A stretch of DNA of 64,000 nucleotides from contig JALTBN010000042.1 of assembly GCA_027075325.1 (NCBI GenBank), forward strand, positions 29,673-93,672, written 5' to 3'. The notes under the pieces were generated by a model that saw only the letters and a list, made by a program, of their open reading frames with translations, had not been told where the DNA came from and searched no databases. The stretch comes from Thermococcus sp. (GTDB lineage: Archaea > Methanobacteriota_B > Thermococci > Thermococcales > Thermococcaceae). The position numbers were made by a program, and so were the translations under genes. Below are positions 33,357 to 41,371 of this stretch, in pieces; positions within the stretch are counted from its first letter, which is position 1, and each line of letters begins with the position of its first letter.

Positions 33357-33377
33357 ATAGGCCTGCCTCATCTATGT

Positions 33378-33734
33378 TCACCCCCAGATTAAGAGAACTC
33401 CCATTACGAAGGCCGCCGTTATCACGAGGTAGCTCACGTAGTCGGTTAGTAAACCGGTGTGCTCCCTCCTGAGAGCTGTGAAGAAGTTCTTGAGGGCGTA
33501 AGTTAAGCCCCACATGACGTTCCGTCCAGTGTAGTGGCCTTCTAAGTGCTCGAAGCCCGGGATGACCTCATCCGGGTCCTCACCGCTGATGAATATCTTT
33601 GTTCCGGGCCCAGTTTCTCTCGTCCCCATGCCGCTCCTCTTCGCCCACTGGTCGAAGAGGTAAGCTAAGATGAGGCCGATGATGAAGACGAAGACGAAGT
33701 AGAGCGCGTCCCAGTAGCCGAACACCTCAACCAC
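33378..33734 (-). CDS. mbhI: Mbh hydrogenase subunit I
   Basis: A 118-residue membrane subunit specific to Mbh-type complexes. It has one hydrophobic helix near the N-terminus (YFVFVFIIGLILAYLFDQW) and one at the C-terminus (YVSYLVITAAFVMGVLLIW), with a soluble loop between. Position and length match MbhI in the conserved operon, where it lies between the antiporter-like subunit H and the small subunit J. It begins at GTG 33734 overlapping mbhH by 8 bp; a GTG three codons later is also possible. Confidence 0.9.
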   Translation of the reverse strand: MVEVFGYWDALYFVFVFIIGLILAYLFDQWAKRSGMGTRETGPGTKIFISGEDPDEVIPGFEHLEGHYTGRNVMWGLTYALKNFFTALRREHTGLLTDYVSYLVITAAFVMGVLLIWG

Positions 33735-35271
33735 CCCCCATGAGCGTCGCTATGTAAGCCAGCTGATTTTCAAGTGCCTTCGCCGCCGGAATCATGACCT
33801 TGTCGCTTATCTGCCATGGGAACAGGCCCATGACGATTATCGCTATTGTGAGGATCACCATCGGCCAGAGCATGCTCTTTTCCGGGTCTTCCGCCTCCAT
33901 GACCTTTTCGCTCGGCCTTCCGAAGAAGGTGTAGAGGACCCTAACATAGGCAGCGGTACAGAAGGCAGTCCCTATTATCGCTATCGCGCCCAAGACGGGA
34001 TTGAAGAGGGCCGAGCTCTCGTAGATGAGCCACTTGCTCGCGAAGCCGTTCAGCGGTGGCATTCCTATTATAGCCGCCGCTCCGATGAGGAATGCGAACG
34101 TTGTTTTCGGCATCGTCTTCGCCAAACCACTCAGCTCGTTCAAATCCCTCGTTCCGAGCTGATGTATCACCGCTCCGGCTATGAGGAAGAGCAGGCCCTT
34201 CATGAGAGCGTGGTTGAAGGTGTGGTAGATCGCTCCCGCCAAGGCTATCTCTCCTGTCTGGCTTCCGTAGGCCGCTAAGCCGATTCCAATTCCGAGGAGG
34301 ATGTAGCCTATCTGCCCGACCGAGGAGTAGGCTAAAAGTCTCTTCATGTCTGTCTGGATTACGGCCATCGCGTTGCCAACGATAAGGGTTATGCAGGCGA
34401 AGAGTATTATGAGCCATCCGACAGTCTTCACGCTTATGCTTGTCCCATAGATGCTGAAGGCTATTCTCGCTAAGGCGTAGATTCCCCCTATCTTGATGAC
34501 CAGGCCTGAGAGCATGGCTGAAATCGAGCTTGGCGCCGCTGGATGGGCATCGGCAAGCCACATGTGAACCGGGGAAGCACCGCTCTTGAAGAGAAGTCCT
34601 GCGATGAAGAGCGCCAGCGCGACCTTCCCGACAACCGTAGGGTTCTGGGAGAGCTTTAAAACCAAGTAACCCATTGTTAAAGTCCCGTACTGACCGTAAA
34701 GGAGCGCTATGCCGAGCAAAATCAGGGAACTCGCTATCGAGCCGACGAACATGTACTTTATTCCGGCCTCAATGCCCTCCCACGTGTCGTTCCTGAAGGC
34801 AACGAGGGCGTAGCTGGCTATGCTCATTATCTCGAGGAAGACGTAGAAGTTGAAGAGGTCGCCGGTTATCGCTATGCCAAGCATTCCGAGTTCGAGGATT
34901 AGGATGAGCGTGTAGTACTTGTCCAGCCCGGTGTCGTGCCTCATGTAGCCGAGGGAGTAGATTACCGCCATGAAGGAGACGAAGGTAACCATCAGCACCA
35001 TGAGAGCGCCGAAGAGGTCTACCTCCCAGACTATCCTCACCGGGAAGCTGACGCCCTGGCCGAGCGGGCTTTTTGCTCCAAGGGTGTAAAGGACCGTCCC
35101 CTTCTCGTAGACCCAGTAGAAGACCCATGAGCCTATCGCGAGCGTTGCACCGCTTATCAGGACGGCCCATGCTTCCCTCGCTTTTCTTCCCGCTAAGCTC
35201 ACTATCGGCATCGAGAACGCTCCGAAGAGCGGGATGATTATGAGATAGGGAAGTATTGCCCCGCCGTTCAT
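33727..35271 (-). CDS. mbhH: Mbh hydrogenase subunit H, MrpD/NuoN-like antiporter subunit
   Basis: A 514-residue membrane protein with about 14 helices. It shows the family signature FKSGASPVHMWLADAHPAAPSS, the SVGQIGYILLGIG segment and the broken-helix lysine region shared with complex I antiporter subunits. In Mbh it forms the proton-translocating channel coupled to hydrogen evolution, and the neighbouring MrpA/B/C/E-G-like subunits carry sodium. It overlaps mbhG by 4 bp and mbhI by 8 bp. Confidence 0.95.
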   Translation of the reverse strand: MNGGAILPYLIIIPLFGAFSMPIVSLAGRKAREAWAVLISGATLAIGSWVFYWVYEKGTVLYTLGAKSPLGQGVSFPVRIVWEVDLFGALMVLMVTFVSFMAVIYSLGYMRHDTGLDKYYTLILILELGMLGIAITGDLFNFYVFLEIMSIASYALVAFRNDTWEGIEAGIKYMFVGSIASSLILLGIALLYGQYGTLTMGYLVLKLSQNPTVVGKVALALFIAGLLFKSGASPVHMWLADAHPAAPSSISAMLSGLVIKIGGIYALARIAFSIYGTSISVKTVGWLIILFACITLIVGNAMAVIQTDMKRLLAYSSVGQIGYILLGIGIGLAAYGSQTGEIALAGAIYHTFNHALMKGLLFLIAGAVIHQLGTRDLNELSGLAKTMPKTTFAFLIGAAAIIGMPPLNGFASKWLIYESSALFNPVLGAIAIIGTAFCTAAYVRVLYTFFGRPSEKVMEAEDPEKSMLWPMVILTIAIIVMGLFPWQISDKVMIPAAKALENQLAYIATLMGGG

Positions 35272-35627
35272 CCCCTCAACCTCCTTAAAACCCTCACGTC
35301 AAGCGTCCCGTAGTGGCGGTAGGCGTTAACGGTCAAAGCTATCGCAAGGGCCAGTACACAGACGCCGATGACTATGCTCGTCAGGACGAGGGCCTGCGGC
35401 AGAGGCCCGACCATCGGGCTCTTCAGCGTCTCGTAACCGGTGTAGATTGGCGCCGTCGGGATTTCGTTGAGCTCTATACGGTAGCCGAGGCTTATGAGGA
35501 GCAGATGGATGCCCGAGTCTATGATGTCTAAAGCTAAGATCAGCTTGAGCAGGTTGTTCTTAGCTAGAAAGGCGTAGATGCCGAGGACTATGAGCAGGAA
35601 GGCCGTTATGAACTGGAACTGTATCAT
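35268..35627 (-). CDS. mbhG: Mbh hydrogenase subunit G, MrpC/NuoK-like
   Basis: A 119-residue protein of three hydrophobic helices, homologous to MrpC and NuoK. I start at the ATG at 35627 (MIQFQFITAF), directly behind GGAGGTGGAGGGA. Features are LLKLILALDIIDSGIHLLLI and the C-terminal PLPQALVLTSIVIGVCVLALA, the family hallmark. It belongs to the sodium-translocating module. Overlaps by 4 bp with both neighbours indicate coupled translation. Confidence 0.93.
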   Translation of the reverse strand: MIQFQFITAFLLIVLGIYAFLAKNNLLKLILALDIIDSGIHLLLISLGYRIELNEIPTAPIYTGYETLKSPMVGPLPQALVLTSIVIGVCVLALAIALTVNAYRHYGTLDVRVLRRLRG

Positions 35628-36079
35628 TCCCTCCACCTCCTGTAGAGCGCTAAGCCGGCCATCGCGCTGACAAGGCCCGTGAAGACCTTCAGCCCAACGG
35701 CGAGGTTCATTATCGGAAGGTAGCCCGCTGAAAGGAGCGTCCCTGGTTTTCCGTTGAAGAACGGCCCGTTGTGCCAGAGCGTATTGTAGAAGAAGGCAAC
35801 GCCGATTCCGAGCATCGCCGCGCCGAGGAAGGCTAAACCTCCTATCCCCTCAAGGGCTGAATAAAGGTTCTTGTTGAAGTGCCTCTTCATCTCCTTAAGC
35901 CCAAAGGCCAGCAGGAAGAGTATCCCGGCCCCAGCTATGGTTGCTCCACCCTGGAAGCCGCCTCCCGGTGTCAAGTGACCGTGCGCGACTATGTAAGAGC
36001 CGAAGATGCCTATGAGCGGTATCGTGGCCCTCGCGGCGGTTCTCACTATAACCCCCATGTCGTCCCCAACGCAGTTCAC
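35624..36079 (-). CDS. mbhF: Mbh hydrogenase subunit F, MrpB (MnhB)-like
   Basis: A 151-residue membrane subunit with four helices and the MnhB signature HGHLTPGGGFQGGATIAGAG. It starts at a GTG (36079) overlapping the mbhE stop; an internal ATG seven codons later (36058) is an alternative. Together with MbhD and MbhE it corresponds to the parts of MrpA C-terminus and MrpB that form the sodium path. The adjacent mrp operon has the E and F parts fused in one gene. Confidence 0.92.
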   Translation of the reverse strand: MNCVGDDMGVIVRTAARATIPLIGIFGSYIVAHGHLTPGGGFQGGATIAGAGILFLLAFGLKEMKRHFNKNLYSALEGIGGLAFLGAAMLGIGVAFFYNTLWHNGPFFNGKPGTLLSAGYLPIMNLAVGLKVFTGLVSAMAGLALYRRWRE

Positions 36080-36372
36080 CTCTCATCCCTCCTCCAGGGC
36101 CTGAAAAGCGCTACGGCTCCAGCGATGGCAGTAAAGAGAACGGTCGCCTCTCCAATCGTATCGTAGCCCCTATAATCAAACACTATGTCGGTAACTATGT
36201 TCGTTCCCCCGACCTCCTGGACGCCGTGCTGGATGTAGTAGTTGTCCGTGTAGCGGAGCGAAAGCCACTCCTCTCCGCCCGGCCCGAACTTGAGGCCGTA
36301 GTTCGGGTTCGCCACGTAGAGGAGCACTCCAAGGATGAAGAGCAGTGAGAGGTAGGCTATAGCTTTCTTCAT
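36076..36372 (-). CDS. mbhE: Mbh hydrogenase subunit E
   Basis: A 98-residue membrane subunit with two helices, starting at the ATG at 36372 behind GGGAGGGGAGAGC. It corresponds to the C-terminal MrpA/MrpB-like piece with the conserved IVFDYRGYDTIGEATVLFTA segment. It overlaps mbhD and mbhF by 4 bp each. The same segment occurs in the N-terminal half of the fused MrpB-type protein at 40358-41116. Confidence 0.9.
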   Translation of the reverse strand: MKKAIAYLSLLFILGVLLYVANPNYGLKFGPGGEEWLSLRYTDNYYIQHGVQEVGGTNIVTDIVFDYRGYDTIGEATVLFTAIAGAVALFRPWRRDER

Positions 36373-36632
36373 GCTCTCCCCTCCCATCTCTCGGTCTTCG
36401 CTATTCCGTAAACCACGAGCGCTGTCACTACGCCCGCTCCGACCGCCGCTTCAGCTATGGCAACGTCCGGTGCGTGGAGCATGTAGAACTCAAGGCTGAG
36501 GAGCAGGCTCATCGCTGCTGAGGCGAGTGCCGCCGCCAAAAGATCCCTAAACCTTATGGTAAGGTAGGCTGTCAGAAGAACGCTCAGGAGGACGCCGAAC
36601 TGTATTATCTGGTCTATGGTAAGTGGGTTCAT
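36369..36632 (-). CDS. mbhD: Mbh hydrogenase subunit D (DUF4040)
   Basis: An 87-residue membrane protein with three helices and the APDVAIAEAAVGAG motif, in which acidic residues lie in a membrane helix. It is homologous to the C-terminal part of MrpA (DUF4040) and takes part in sodium transport in Mrp-type modules. It overlaps its neighbours by 4 bp on both sides. Confidence 0.92.
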   Translation of the reverse strand: MNPLTIDQIIQFGVLLSVLLTAYLTIRFRDLLAAALASAAMSLLLSLEFYMLHAPDVAIAEAAVGAGVVTALVVYGIAKTERWEGRA

Positions 36633-37000
36633 TCCTTACCACCCCCGAGCTTCTCCTCGTAGGCGTCAACAACTGCCCTGGCCGGCCTGTAACCGCTCAG
36701 GTGGGCAGCTTTGGCTATCGCGTGTGCACCGGTAGGGTTCGTCAGGAGGAGGGCTATCAGCGCCACGATGCTGTGGAGGCCCATCTGAAGGTACTTTGGA
36801 TCGCCCGTGACGTGAAGCCTGTAAAGGGCGTGGGTGAAGACTGCCAAGACCGCGAATATCGTTCCAAAGGTGGTGCACTTGGTCGCGCCGTGAAGCCTCG
36901 TGTAAACATCCGGGAAGCGGTGCAGGGCGATGCTCCCGAGGGTGTTGAAGGTGGCGTTGATTATCAGAAAGGCGTAGATCAGGTAGGTAACGGCATTCAT
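36629..37000 (-). CDS. mbhC: Mbh hydrogenase subunit C, MrpG-like
   Basis: A 123-residue membrane protein of three helices with the MrpG signature LGSIALHRFPDVYTRLHGATKC and NPTGAHAIAKAAHLSG. It is part of the sodium/proton antiporter module of Mbh. ATG start at 37000; 4-bp overlaps with both neighbours. Confidence 0.93.
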   Translation of the reverse strand: MNAVTYLIYAFLIINATFNTLGSIALHRFPDVYTRLHGATKCTTFGTIFAVLAVFTHALYRLHVTGDPKYLQMGLHSIVALIALLLTNPTGAHAIAKAAHLSGYRPARAVVDAYEEKLGGGKE

Positions 37001-37260
37001 TCCAATCCCCCCTGGAGGTAGCGCGCTATGGCGAGCGTCCCTATGTAGCTCAGCAGGGCGTAAACGATGGCGATGTCGATGTAGATCGTCCTGTCGTACG
37101 CTGCTCCAAGAAGAACCATCCCAGCGACGACAAGGGTGTTCAGCGTGTCAACGCCAACAACTCTGTCAGGAACCGTTGGTCCGAGCAGGATTCTGAGCAC
37201 CGAGAGGAAGCCAGCCATCATGACTATCAATGCAGCGTAGAAGAAAACCGGCTCTATCAT
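36997..37260 (-). CDS. mbhB: Mbh hydrogenase subunit B, MrpF-like
   Basis: An 87-residue membrane protein with three helices. The start is the ATG at 37260 (MIEPVFFYAALIVMM) after GAGGAGGCTGGGAAG. The GPTVPDRVVGVDTLNTLVVAG motif is diagnostic for MrpF/MnhF. It overlaps mbhA and mbhC by 4 bp. Confidence 0.93.
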   Translation of the reverse strand: MIEPVFFYAALIVMMAGFLSVLRILLGPTVPDRVVGVDTLNTLVVAGMVLLGAAYDRTIYIDIAIVYALLSYIGTLAIARYLQGGLE

Positions 37261-37760
37261 CTTCCCAGCCTCCTCGCCCATTTCTCGAAGGGCCCGGCAA
37301 GGGGCTCGGAGCTTTCTGGTTTTTCCAAACCTGGAGGGATATCAATCCAGTGGACGTAGAGTGTCTTCTCCTCAGGACAGGCATCTATGGTCAGCGTTCC
37401 AGGAGTGAGCGTTATCGAGTTGCTCATTATTGTGTACTGGGCGTCGTTTTCGAGGTCAACGGGAACCCTGACGATTCCGGGCCTTATTTTCCCTGTTATG
37501 ACGAGCCAGGCAACGTGGAAATTCGCTTTGGTCATTCCCCAAAAAAGAACCGGGATGTACGCTATCCACTCAAGCCACTTGATGGGGTTCAGGAACCTTC
37601 CTGCCTTTTCACCTATGATGTTTCTCGTTGTGTAGGCCACTATTGCCGAGAATATCCCTCCCGCTATCAGTTCCTGCGTGCTCCAGAGCAGGCCGTTCGT
37701 TCCCGCGGTCAGGGCGAGCCAAAGTATGTAACTCCAGATGAAGGCCGCGATGAATGGCAA
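37257..37760 (-). CDS. mbhA: Mbh hydrogenase subunit A, MrpE-like
   Basis: A 167-residue protein, first gene of the mbh operon, with two or three N-terminal membrane helices and a soluble C-terminal domain containing SNSITLTPGTLTID and LYVHWIDI, the MrpE signature. Translation apparently starts at TTG 37760, behind GGGGGTGGTGTT; no ATG is suitably placed. The 135-bp gap upstream contains a SurR-type site, a terminator-like T run for the mrp operon and a core promoter element. Confidence 0.92.
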   Translation of the reverse strand: MPFIAAFIWSYILWLALTAGTNGLLWSTQELIAGGIFSAIVAYTTRNIIGEKAGRFLNPIKWLEWIAYIPVLFWGMTKANFHVAWLVITGKIRPGIVRVPVDLENDAQYTIMSNSITLTPGTLTIDACPEEKTLYVHWIDIPPGLEKPESSEPLAGPFEKWARRLGR

Positions 37761-37819
37761 AACACCACCCCCAATTAACGTTTTTGTTTACTCTCGAAGG
37801 AAAGTTCTTCATTGGCCTT

Positions 37820-37830
37820 AAAACGCTTTT
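37820..37830 (-). promoter_or_regulatory. Core promoter element of mbh operon (AAAAGCGTTTT)
   Basis: On the coding strand the sequence is GAAAAGCGTTTTAAGG, about 60-70 bp before the mbhA start; TTTTAA may be the TATA box and the A-rich part the BRE. The same 11-bp core, in one or the other orientation, lies before fdhA, frhA and the iron-sulfur gene at 59861. Confidence 0.5.
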
Positions 37831-37847
37831 CTAAAGTTCAAATTGGC

Positions 37848-37854
37848 AAAAAAA
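37848..37854 (-). terminator. Oligo-T terminator candidate of the mrp operon
   Basis: Seven consecutive T on the minus strand about 45 nt behind the mrpD stop, the usual signal for archaeal intrinsic termination. It lies between the SurR-type site and the mbh core promoter, so the mrp transcript could end inside the mbh promoter region. Confidence 0.45.
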
Positions 37855-37869
37855 GGTAAGAAACCAGTT

Positions 37870-37886
37870 GTTATAAACCAAAAGTT
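37870..37886. promoter_or_regulatory. SurR-type site (GTTn3AACn5GTT) upstream of mbh
   Basis: GTT-ATA-AAC-CAAAA-GTT matches the extended consensus of SurR, the redox regulator of Thermococcales known to activate mbh in the absence of sulfur. It is 110-126 bp upstream of the mbhA start, on the far side of the core promoter as expected for an activator. The motif lies just after the stop of mrpD. Binding here is inferred from sequence only. Confidence 0.65.
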
Positions 37887-37895
37887 GGAGAGTAC

Positions 37896-39464
37896 TCAGA
37901 GGCCGAGCTTAACCTTGGAAGCGTATTCTATAGCCTTCTGGATGTAGAGTTTGTAGTTCACCGCTTGGGTTGCCGCAGGGTCAATGTAATGACTGACCAC
38001 GTAAGGAGCAAGAAGGCCGATAACAATACAAGCCAAAGCCAAAACCAAGCAAACACCACTCATGCTCCAGCTTTCCCCGGCTTCAACCTCCCCCTTAGGC
38101 TTCCCCAGCCAAACCTCATAGAGCACCCTAACATAACCCACCAAAGCCGTCACTGAACTCAAAACCAGCACTAAAGCAAGAAGAAAACTCCTCTCCATAA
38201 AAGCATTAAAGAGAAGCAACTTGCTGAAGAACACGTTCAACGGCGGAACACCCACCAAACTCAACGAAGCCACCGCCAAACTGAAAGTCGCCACTGGCAT
38301 TCTCTTCCCAAGACCGGCCAAATCCTCTAGGTTCCTTGAGCCGGCGGCGTGAATGAAAACTCCAGCAGCCAGGAAGAGCAAGGCCTTAGCAACCGCGTGA
38401 TTCACCATGTGGAAGAGCGCAGCACTCAAAGCCAGCTGCGAGCCAACTCCAACCGCCATCACTAGATAACCCATGTGCATTATCGTAGAGTACGCGATAA
38501 GCCTCTTCACGTCCCTCTGAACCAGCATCATCAAGGCTCCAAAGAGCGCTGAAACCGCGCCAAGGAACATTAAGATTGCACTGAGCGCGTGAACCACGCT
38601 ATTCAGACCTGCACTGAGCGAGCCACCGTAAACCGTATAAACGAACCTCGCAAGCGAATAAACGCCAACGTTAACCACCAGCCCTGAAAGCACTGCCGAA
38701 ATCGGACTCGGCGCTGCCGGATGAGCCTCGGGAAGCCAGAAGTGGTTCGGAAAAACCGCCGCCTTAATCAGGAAAGCCCACGTGGCTAAGGCTAAAGCAA
38801 CGCCTGAAGCGACAACAACGCTACCCCACGGCTTTCCAACCACTGGGAAGCTAATCCCGTGGATTAGGGCACTCAGGTTCGCGAAGTTCAGCGTTCCGAA
38901 ACCGTAGTAGAGGACTCCCAATGCCAGGAAGTACATTGTAGTTCCAACCGCGCCGATTAAAGCGTACTTCAGGCCGGCTACCACCGAGTCACCCCTGTCC
39001 CGGTAGAACATTACGAGGGCGTAAGCTGCAATACTGGTAACCTCAATCATGACGAAGAGGTTGAAGGCATCACCGGTCAGGAGAACGCCGAGCAAGCCCG
39101 CCTCAAGGCCGAGGTAGAGGGTAAAGTACCACTCCAAACCGCTTTCTCCCTCAAGGTAACGGTAGCTGTAGACTGCAATGAGGAACATGAGTGTAGCAGT
39201 CACTAGGGCAATCAGAGCACTCATCCGATCAACCTCGTAAATTATGCCCACCGGAGCCGTCCAGCCGCCGAACGTGTAAACCAGCGGTTCTTTTGAAGAG
39301 TAAGCCGACTGAAAGAGCTTGAACGCGCTGACTAAGGTCAAACCCGTTCCGGTCAAAGCGTACGCCATCACGATCTTCCTGTTCCCCTTAATGAGGATTG
39401 ACGTTATCGGCAGCGCGAACGCGAACAGGATCGGGATTATTGGGGTTAAGCACGCACCGTTCAT
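37896..39464 (-). CDS. Mrp antiporter subunit MrpD (NuoN-like)
   Basis: A 522-residue membrane protein with about 14 helices. I start at the ATG at 39464 (MNGACLTPIIPIL), behind GAGGTGGTGGGG. It carries FLIKAAVFPNHFWLPEAHPAAPS, the MrpD/NuoN family signature, and TIMHMGYLVMAVGVG. It is the last gene of the mrp operon attached to the formate-hydrogenlyase cluster and a paralogue of MbhH. Its job is probably Na+/H+ exchange that turns the proton gradient made by the hydrogenase into a sodium gradient for ATP synthesis. Confidence 0.92.
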   Translation of the reverse strand: MNGACLTPIIPILFAFALPITSILIKGNRKIVMAYALTGTGLTLVSAFKLFQSAYSSKEPLVYTFGGWTAPVGIIYEVDRMSALIALVTATLMFLIAVYSYRYLEGESGLEWYFTLYLGLEAGLLGVLLTGDAFNLFVMIEVTSIAAYALVMFYRDRGDSVVAGLKYALIGAVGTTMYFLALGVLYYGFGTLNFANLSALIHGISFPVVGKPWGSVVVASGVALALATWAFLIKAAVFPNHFWLPEAHPAAPSPISAVLSGLVVNVGVYSLARFVYTVYGGSLSAGLNSVVHALSAILMFLGAVSALFGALMMLVQRDVKRLIAYSTIMHMGYLVMAVGVGSQLALSAALFHMVNHAVAKALLFLAAGVFIHAAGSRNLEDLAGLGKRMPVATFSLAVASLSLVGVPPLNVFFSKLLLFNAFMERSFLLALVLVLSSVTALVGYVRVLYEVWLGKPKGEVEAGESWSMSGVCLVLALACIVIGLLAPYVVSHYIDPAATQAVNYKLYIQKAIEYASKVKLGL

Positions 39465-39474
39465 CCCCACCACC

Positions 39475-39960
39475 TCACTCGAATATCCTCCATGCGAATT
39501 TTTCAAACTCCTCGCAGATTTCCTTCTTAGCATATTCAGGCTCTTCGGTCTTTACGTTAATCCAGTTCACGTAGAGGTAGCTCTCATCAACGTCAACAAC
39601 TACAGTCCCCGGAGTGTTCGTTATCGAGTTTGCCACGAGAGTCCTCGCGTACTCGCTCTTCACTTTCAACGGAACTTTGACTATTCCGGGTTCGAAGTTT
39701 CCAGTGATTATTCTGCCAATAACGTCCAAGTGGGCTTTAACTTCAGCGATCAGGAAGTACCAGACGAAGTAGACCAAACCCCAGAACCACCTGACGGGGT
39801 TTAGAGCCTTGGCGTCGTTCTTTACCAAGAACTTACCCACGAGGAGGCCTATGACGATTGCCACAACTGCTCCAGTAACAAGGTCGTACGGCGTTACTGA
39901 ACCGGTGAAGATGATGTACGTCACGAAGGCCAGCAAGGCAGTTGACACTACACCCCTCAT
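39475..39960 (-). CDS. Mrp antiporter subunit MrpE
   Basis: A 161-residue MrpE protein with N-terminal membrane helices and a C-terminal domain containing VANSITNTPGTVVVDVDE and LYVNWINV. The start is the ATG at 39960 (a GTG directly before it is the alternative); it overlaps the mrpC stop. It is a paralogue of MbhA. In this operon MrpE stands between MrpC and MrpD, unlike in mbh, where the equivalent gene comes first. Confidence 0.92.
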   Translation of the reverse strand: MRGVVSTALLAFVTYIIFTGSVTPYDLVTGAVVAIVIGLLVGKFLVKNDAKALNPVRWFWGLVYFVWYFLIAEVKAHLDVIGRIITGNFEPGIVKVPLKVKSEYARTLVANSITNTPGTVVVDVDESYLYVNWINVKTEEPEYAKKEICEEFEKFAWRIFE

Positions 39961-40361
39961 CACTCGCCCCTCCTCAGCAAGCTTGGAAGGAGCCTGCCGG
40001 CTTCCCTAACGTCAAGCGTCCCGTAAATCCTGTAAATTTGAATTATCGCGAAGGCTATGAGTATGTTAACCGCCATTCCGATGACTACTGCCGTTAGAAC
40101 TAACGCTTGGGGAAGCGGGTCAACGGCAGTGTTGAGGAAGTTCTGGAGGGCACTCTCCTTCCAGACTGGTAGAATTGGGGGCTTTATTGGATAAATCACC
40201 CTGTACCCGAGGAGGACGACGAGAACGTTGGCAGTGTCGCCGAAGATTGTTAACGCTATCAGCTTCTTCACGAGGTTCGGCTTTGTCGCAATCCCGTAAA
40301 CGCTTATAATCAGTGTTGCAAGGAGCGAGACTATCGTAACGCTCCAGAGGAGGCTTATCAT
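39960..40361 (-). CDS. Mrp antiporter subunit MrpC (NuoK-like)
   Basis: A 133-residue protein with three helices, including KLIALTIFGDTANVLVVLLGY and the hallmark DPLPQALVLTAVVIGMAVNI. It is a paralogue of MbhG. Start ATG at 40361, overlapping the mrpB stop by 4 bp. The PIKPPILPVWK loop is longer than usual for NuoK and resembles the loop in MbhG. Confidence 0.92.
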   Translation of the reverse strand: MISLLWSVTIVSLLATLIISVYGIATKPNLVKKLIALTIFGDTANVLVVLLGYRVIYPIKPPILPVWKESALQNFLNTAVDPLPQALVLTAVVIGMAVNILIAFAIIQIYRIYGTLDVREAGRLLPSLLRRGE

Positions 40362-41116
40362 TGTTTCACCCCCAGGAACTTCCTGAACCTCTCCTCTGGA
40401 ATGCTCAAAAGGAGGGAGACTGCCGTGAAGCCCGCTCCCACAGCCAGGTACTCGAAGAAGTTGTAGGGGACGAGCGACCCGCCGAGAGGAACTCCGAGAG
40501 CTTTTCCCGGGAAGATGGGTTGATTCTGCATGAAGTAACCCTCAAGGAGGAGGGGAGTTAAAGCCATCAACGCTATTCCCAGGAGGCCGATTGAGCGGAT
40601 TACTATGGCTCTAGTCTTGTCGAGACCGTTCTTTTCTAGAGCGTACTTGGAGTAGGTGGCTATTATCAAGAGCGGGGCGACCGCTAGGGCAGAACCTCCC
40701 TGGAAGCCTCCGCCAGGTGTTAACTGTCCGTGGAGGGCTATTGAGGCTGAAACGGCTAGAATCATTGCAACGATGATTTTCGTGACAGCACAGACTGGTT
40801 CGGGGAGTTCTTGTTTTGGCTCGCCCTGCTTTGCTTCCTCACTTTGTTCCCTGCTCAGCCTGAAGAGGGTTAAACTGCCTATTATTGCTATGAAGAAAAC
40901 TGCCGTCTCGAAGAGGGTATCCACGCCACGGTAGTCCCAGACGATTGAGGTTACCGCTTCTGGGCTTTTCGCGGAGTATTCACCGAAGTAGCTGTTCTTT
41001 AAGTAGAATTCCCCGAGTGGGTGAAGGTTCTTCTGGGGGGTGAGGTTTTGACTGACGTAGTAAGCCACTCCAAGGGTTATGGCGAGGGTTATAATCAGTC
41101 CAATCAGGCGCTTCAT
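40358..41116 (-). CDS. Mrp antiporter subunit MrpB, fused MbhE- and MbhF-like domains
   Basis: A 252-residue membrane protein. The first ~90 residues match MbhE (VTSIVWDYRGVDTLFETAVF), and residues about 110-250 match MbhF/MnhB (LHGQLTPGGGFQGGSALAV). A charged linker rich in Glu, Gln and Pro joins them (EQSEEAKQGEPKQELPEP). Fusion of the two pieces that are separate in mbh indicates they work side by side. It overlaps mrpC by 4 bp and abuts the DUF4040 gene. Confidence 0.9.
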   Translation of the reverse strand: MKRLIGLIITLAITLGVAYYVSQNLTPQKNLHPLGEFYLKNSYFGEYSAKSPEAVTSIVWDYRGVDTLFETAVFFIAIIGSLTLFRLSREQSEEAKQGEPKQELPEPVCAVTKIIVAMILAVSASIALHGQLTPGGGFQGGSALAVAPLLIIATYSKYALEKNGLDKTRAIVIRSIGLLGIALMALTPLLLEGYFMQNQPIFPGKALGVPLGGSLVPYNFFEYLAVGAGFTAVSLLLSIPEERFRKFLGVKQ

Positions 41117-41371
41117 TCACACCACCTCGTACCTTTCGGTTTTCCCGATGATGAAGACGAGTAACGCCGAGTATATTCCCACTGCTATTGCAACGTAGGC
41201 TAACACGATGTCTGGCGCCATGAGGAGGTAGAAGATTATGGCGTAAGCTATTGCTTGAACTGCTGAATAAGCGACTGCCTTGAGGAGGTCTTTCTCGGTT
41301 ATTGCCAAGTAGGAGAATATCAATCCAATGAGGGCTGTGATCGCGAGGATTGCTAGGTGTAACTCAATCAT
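41117..41371 (-). CDS. Mrp subunit, MbhD-like (DUF4040)
   Basis: An 84-residue three-helix membrane protein. The start is the ATG at 41371 (MIELHLAILAITALIG), 6 nt behind GGAGGCGAG. The MAPDIVLAYVAIAVG segment corresponds to APDVAIAEAAVG of MbhD, the C-terminal piece of MrpA. No full-length MrpA is present, so this small protein and the separate MrpD-type subunits replace it, as in other archaeal Mrp modules. Confidence 0.88.
   Translation of the reverse strand: MIELHLAILAITALIGLIFSYLAITEKDLLKAVAYSAVQAIAYAIIFYLLMAPDIVLAYVAIAVGIYSALLVFIIGKTERYEVV

Noticed and set aside
33159..33371. 70-codon frame as a real protein gene
   Set aside because: Same reason as the first copy; it has a good start context but no conserved amino-acid sequence between copies over the best-conserved DNA.
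29178..37760. The operon as the sulfur-reducing Mbs/Mbx complex
   Set aside because: There is only one MrpD-type subunit, gene order is A-N of Mbh, and the large subunit keeps both CxxC nickel-iron motifs.
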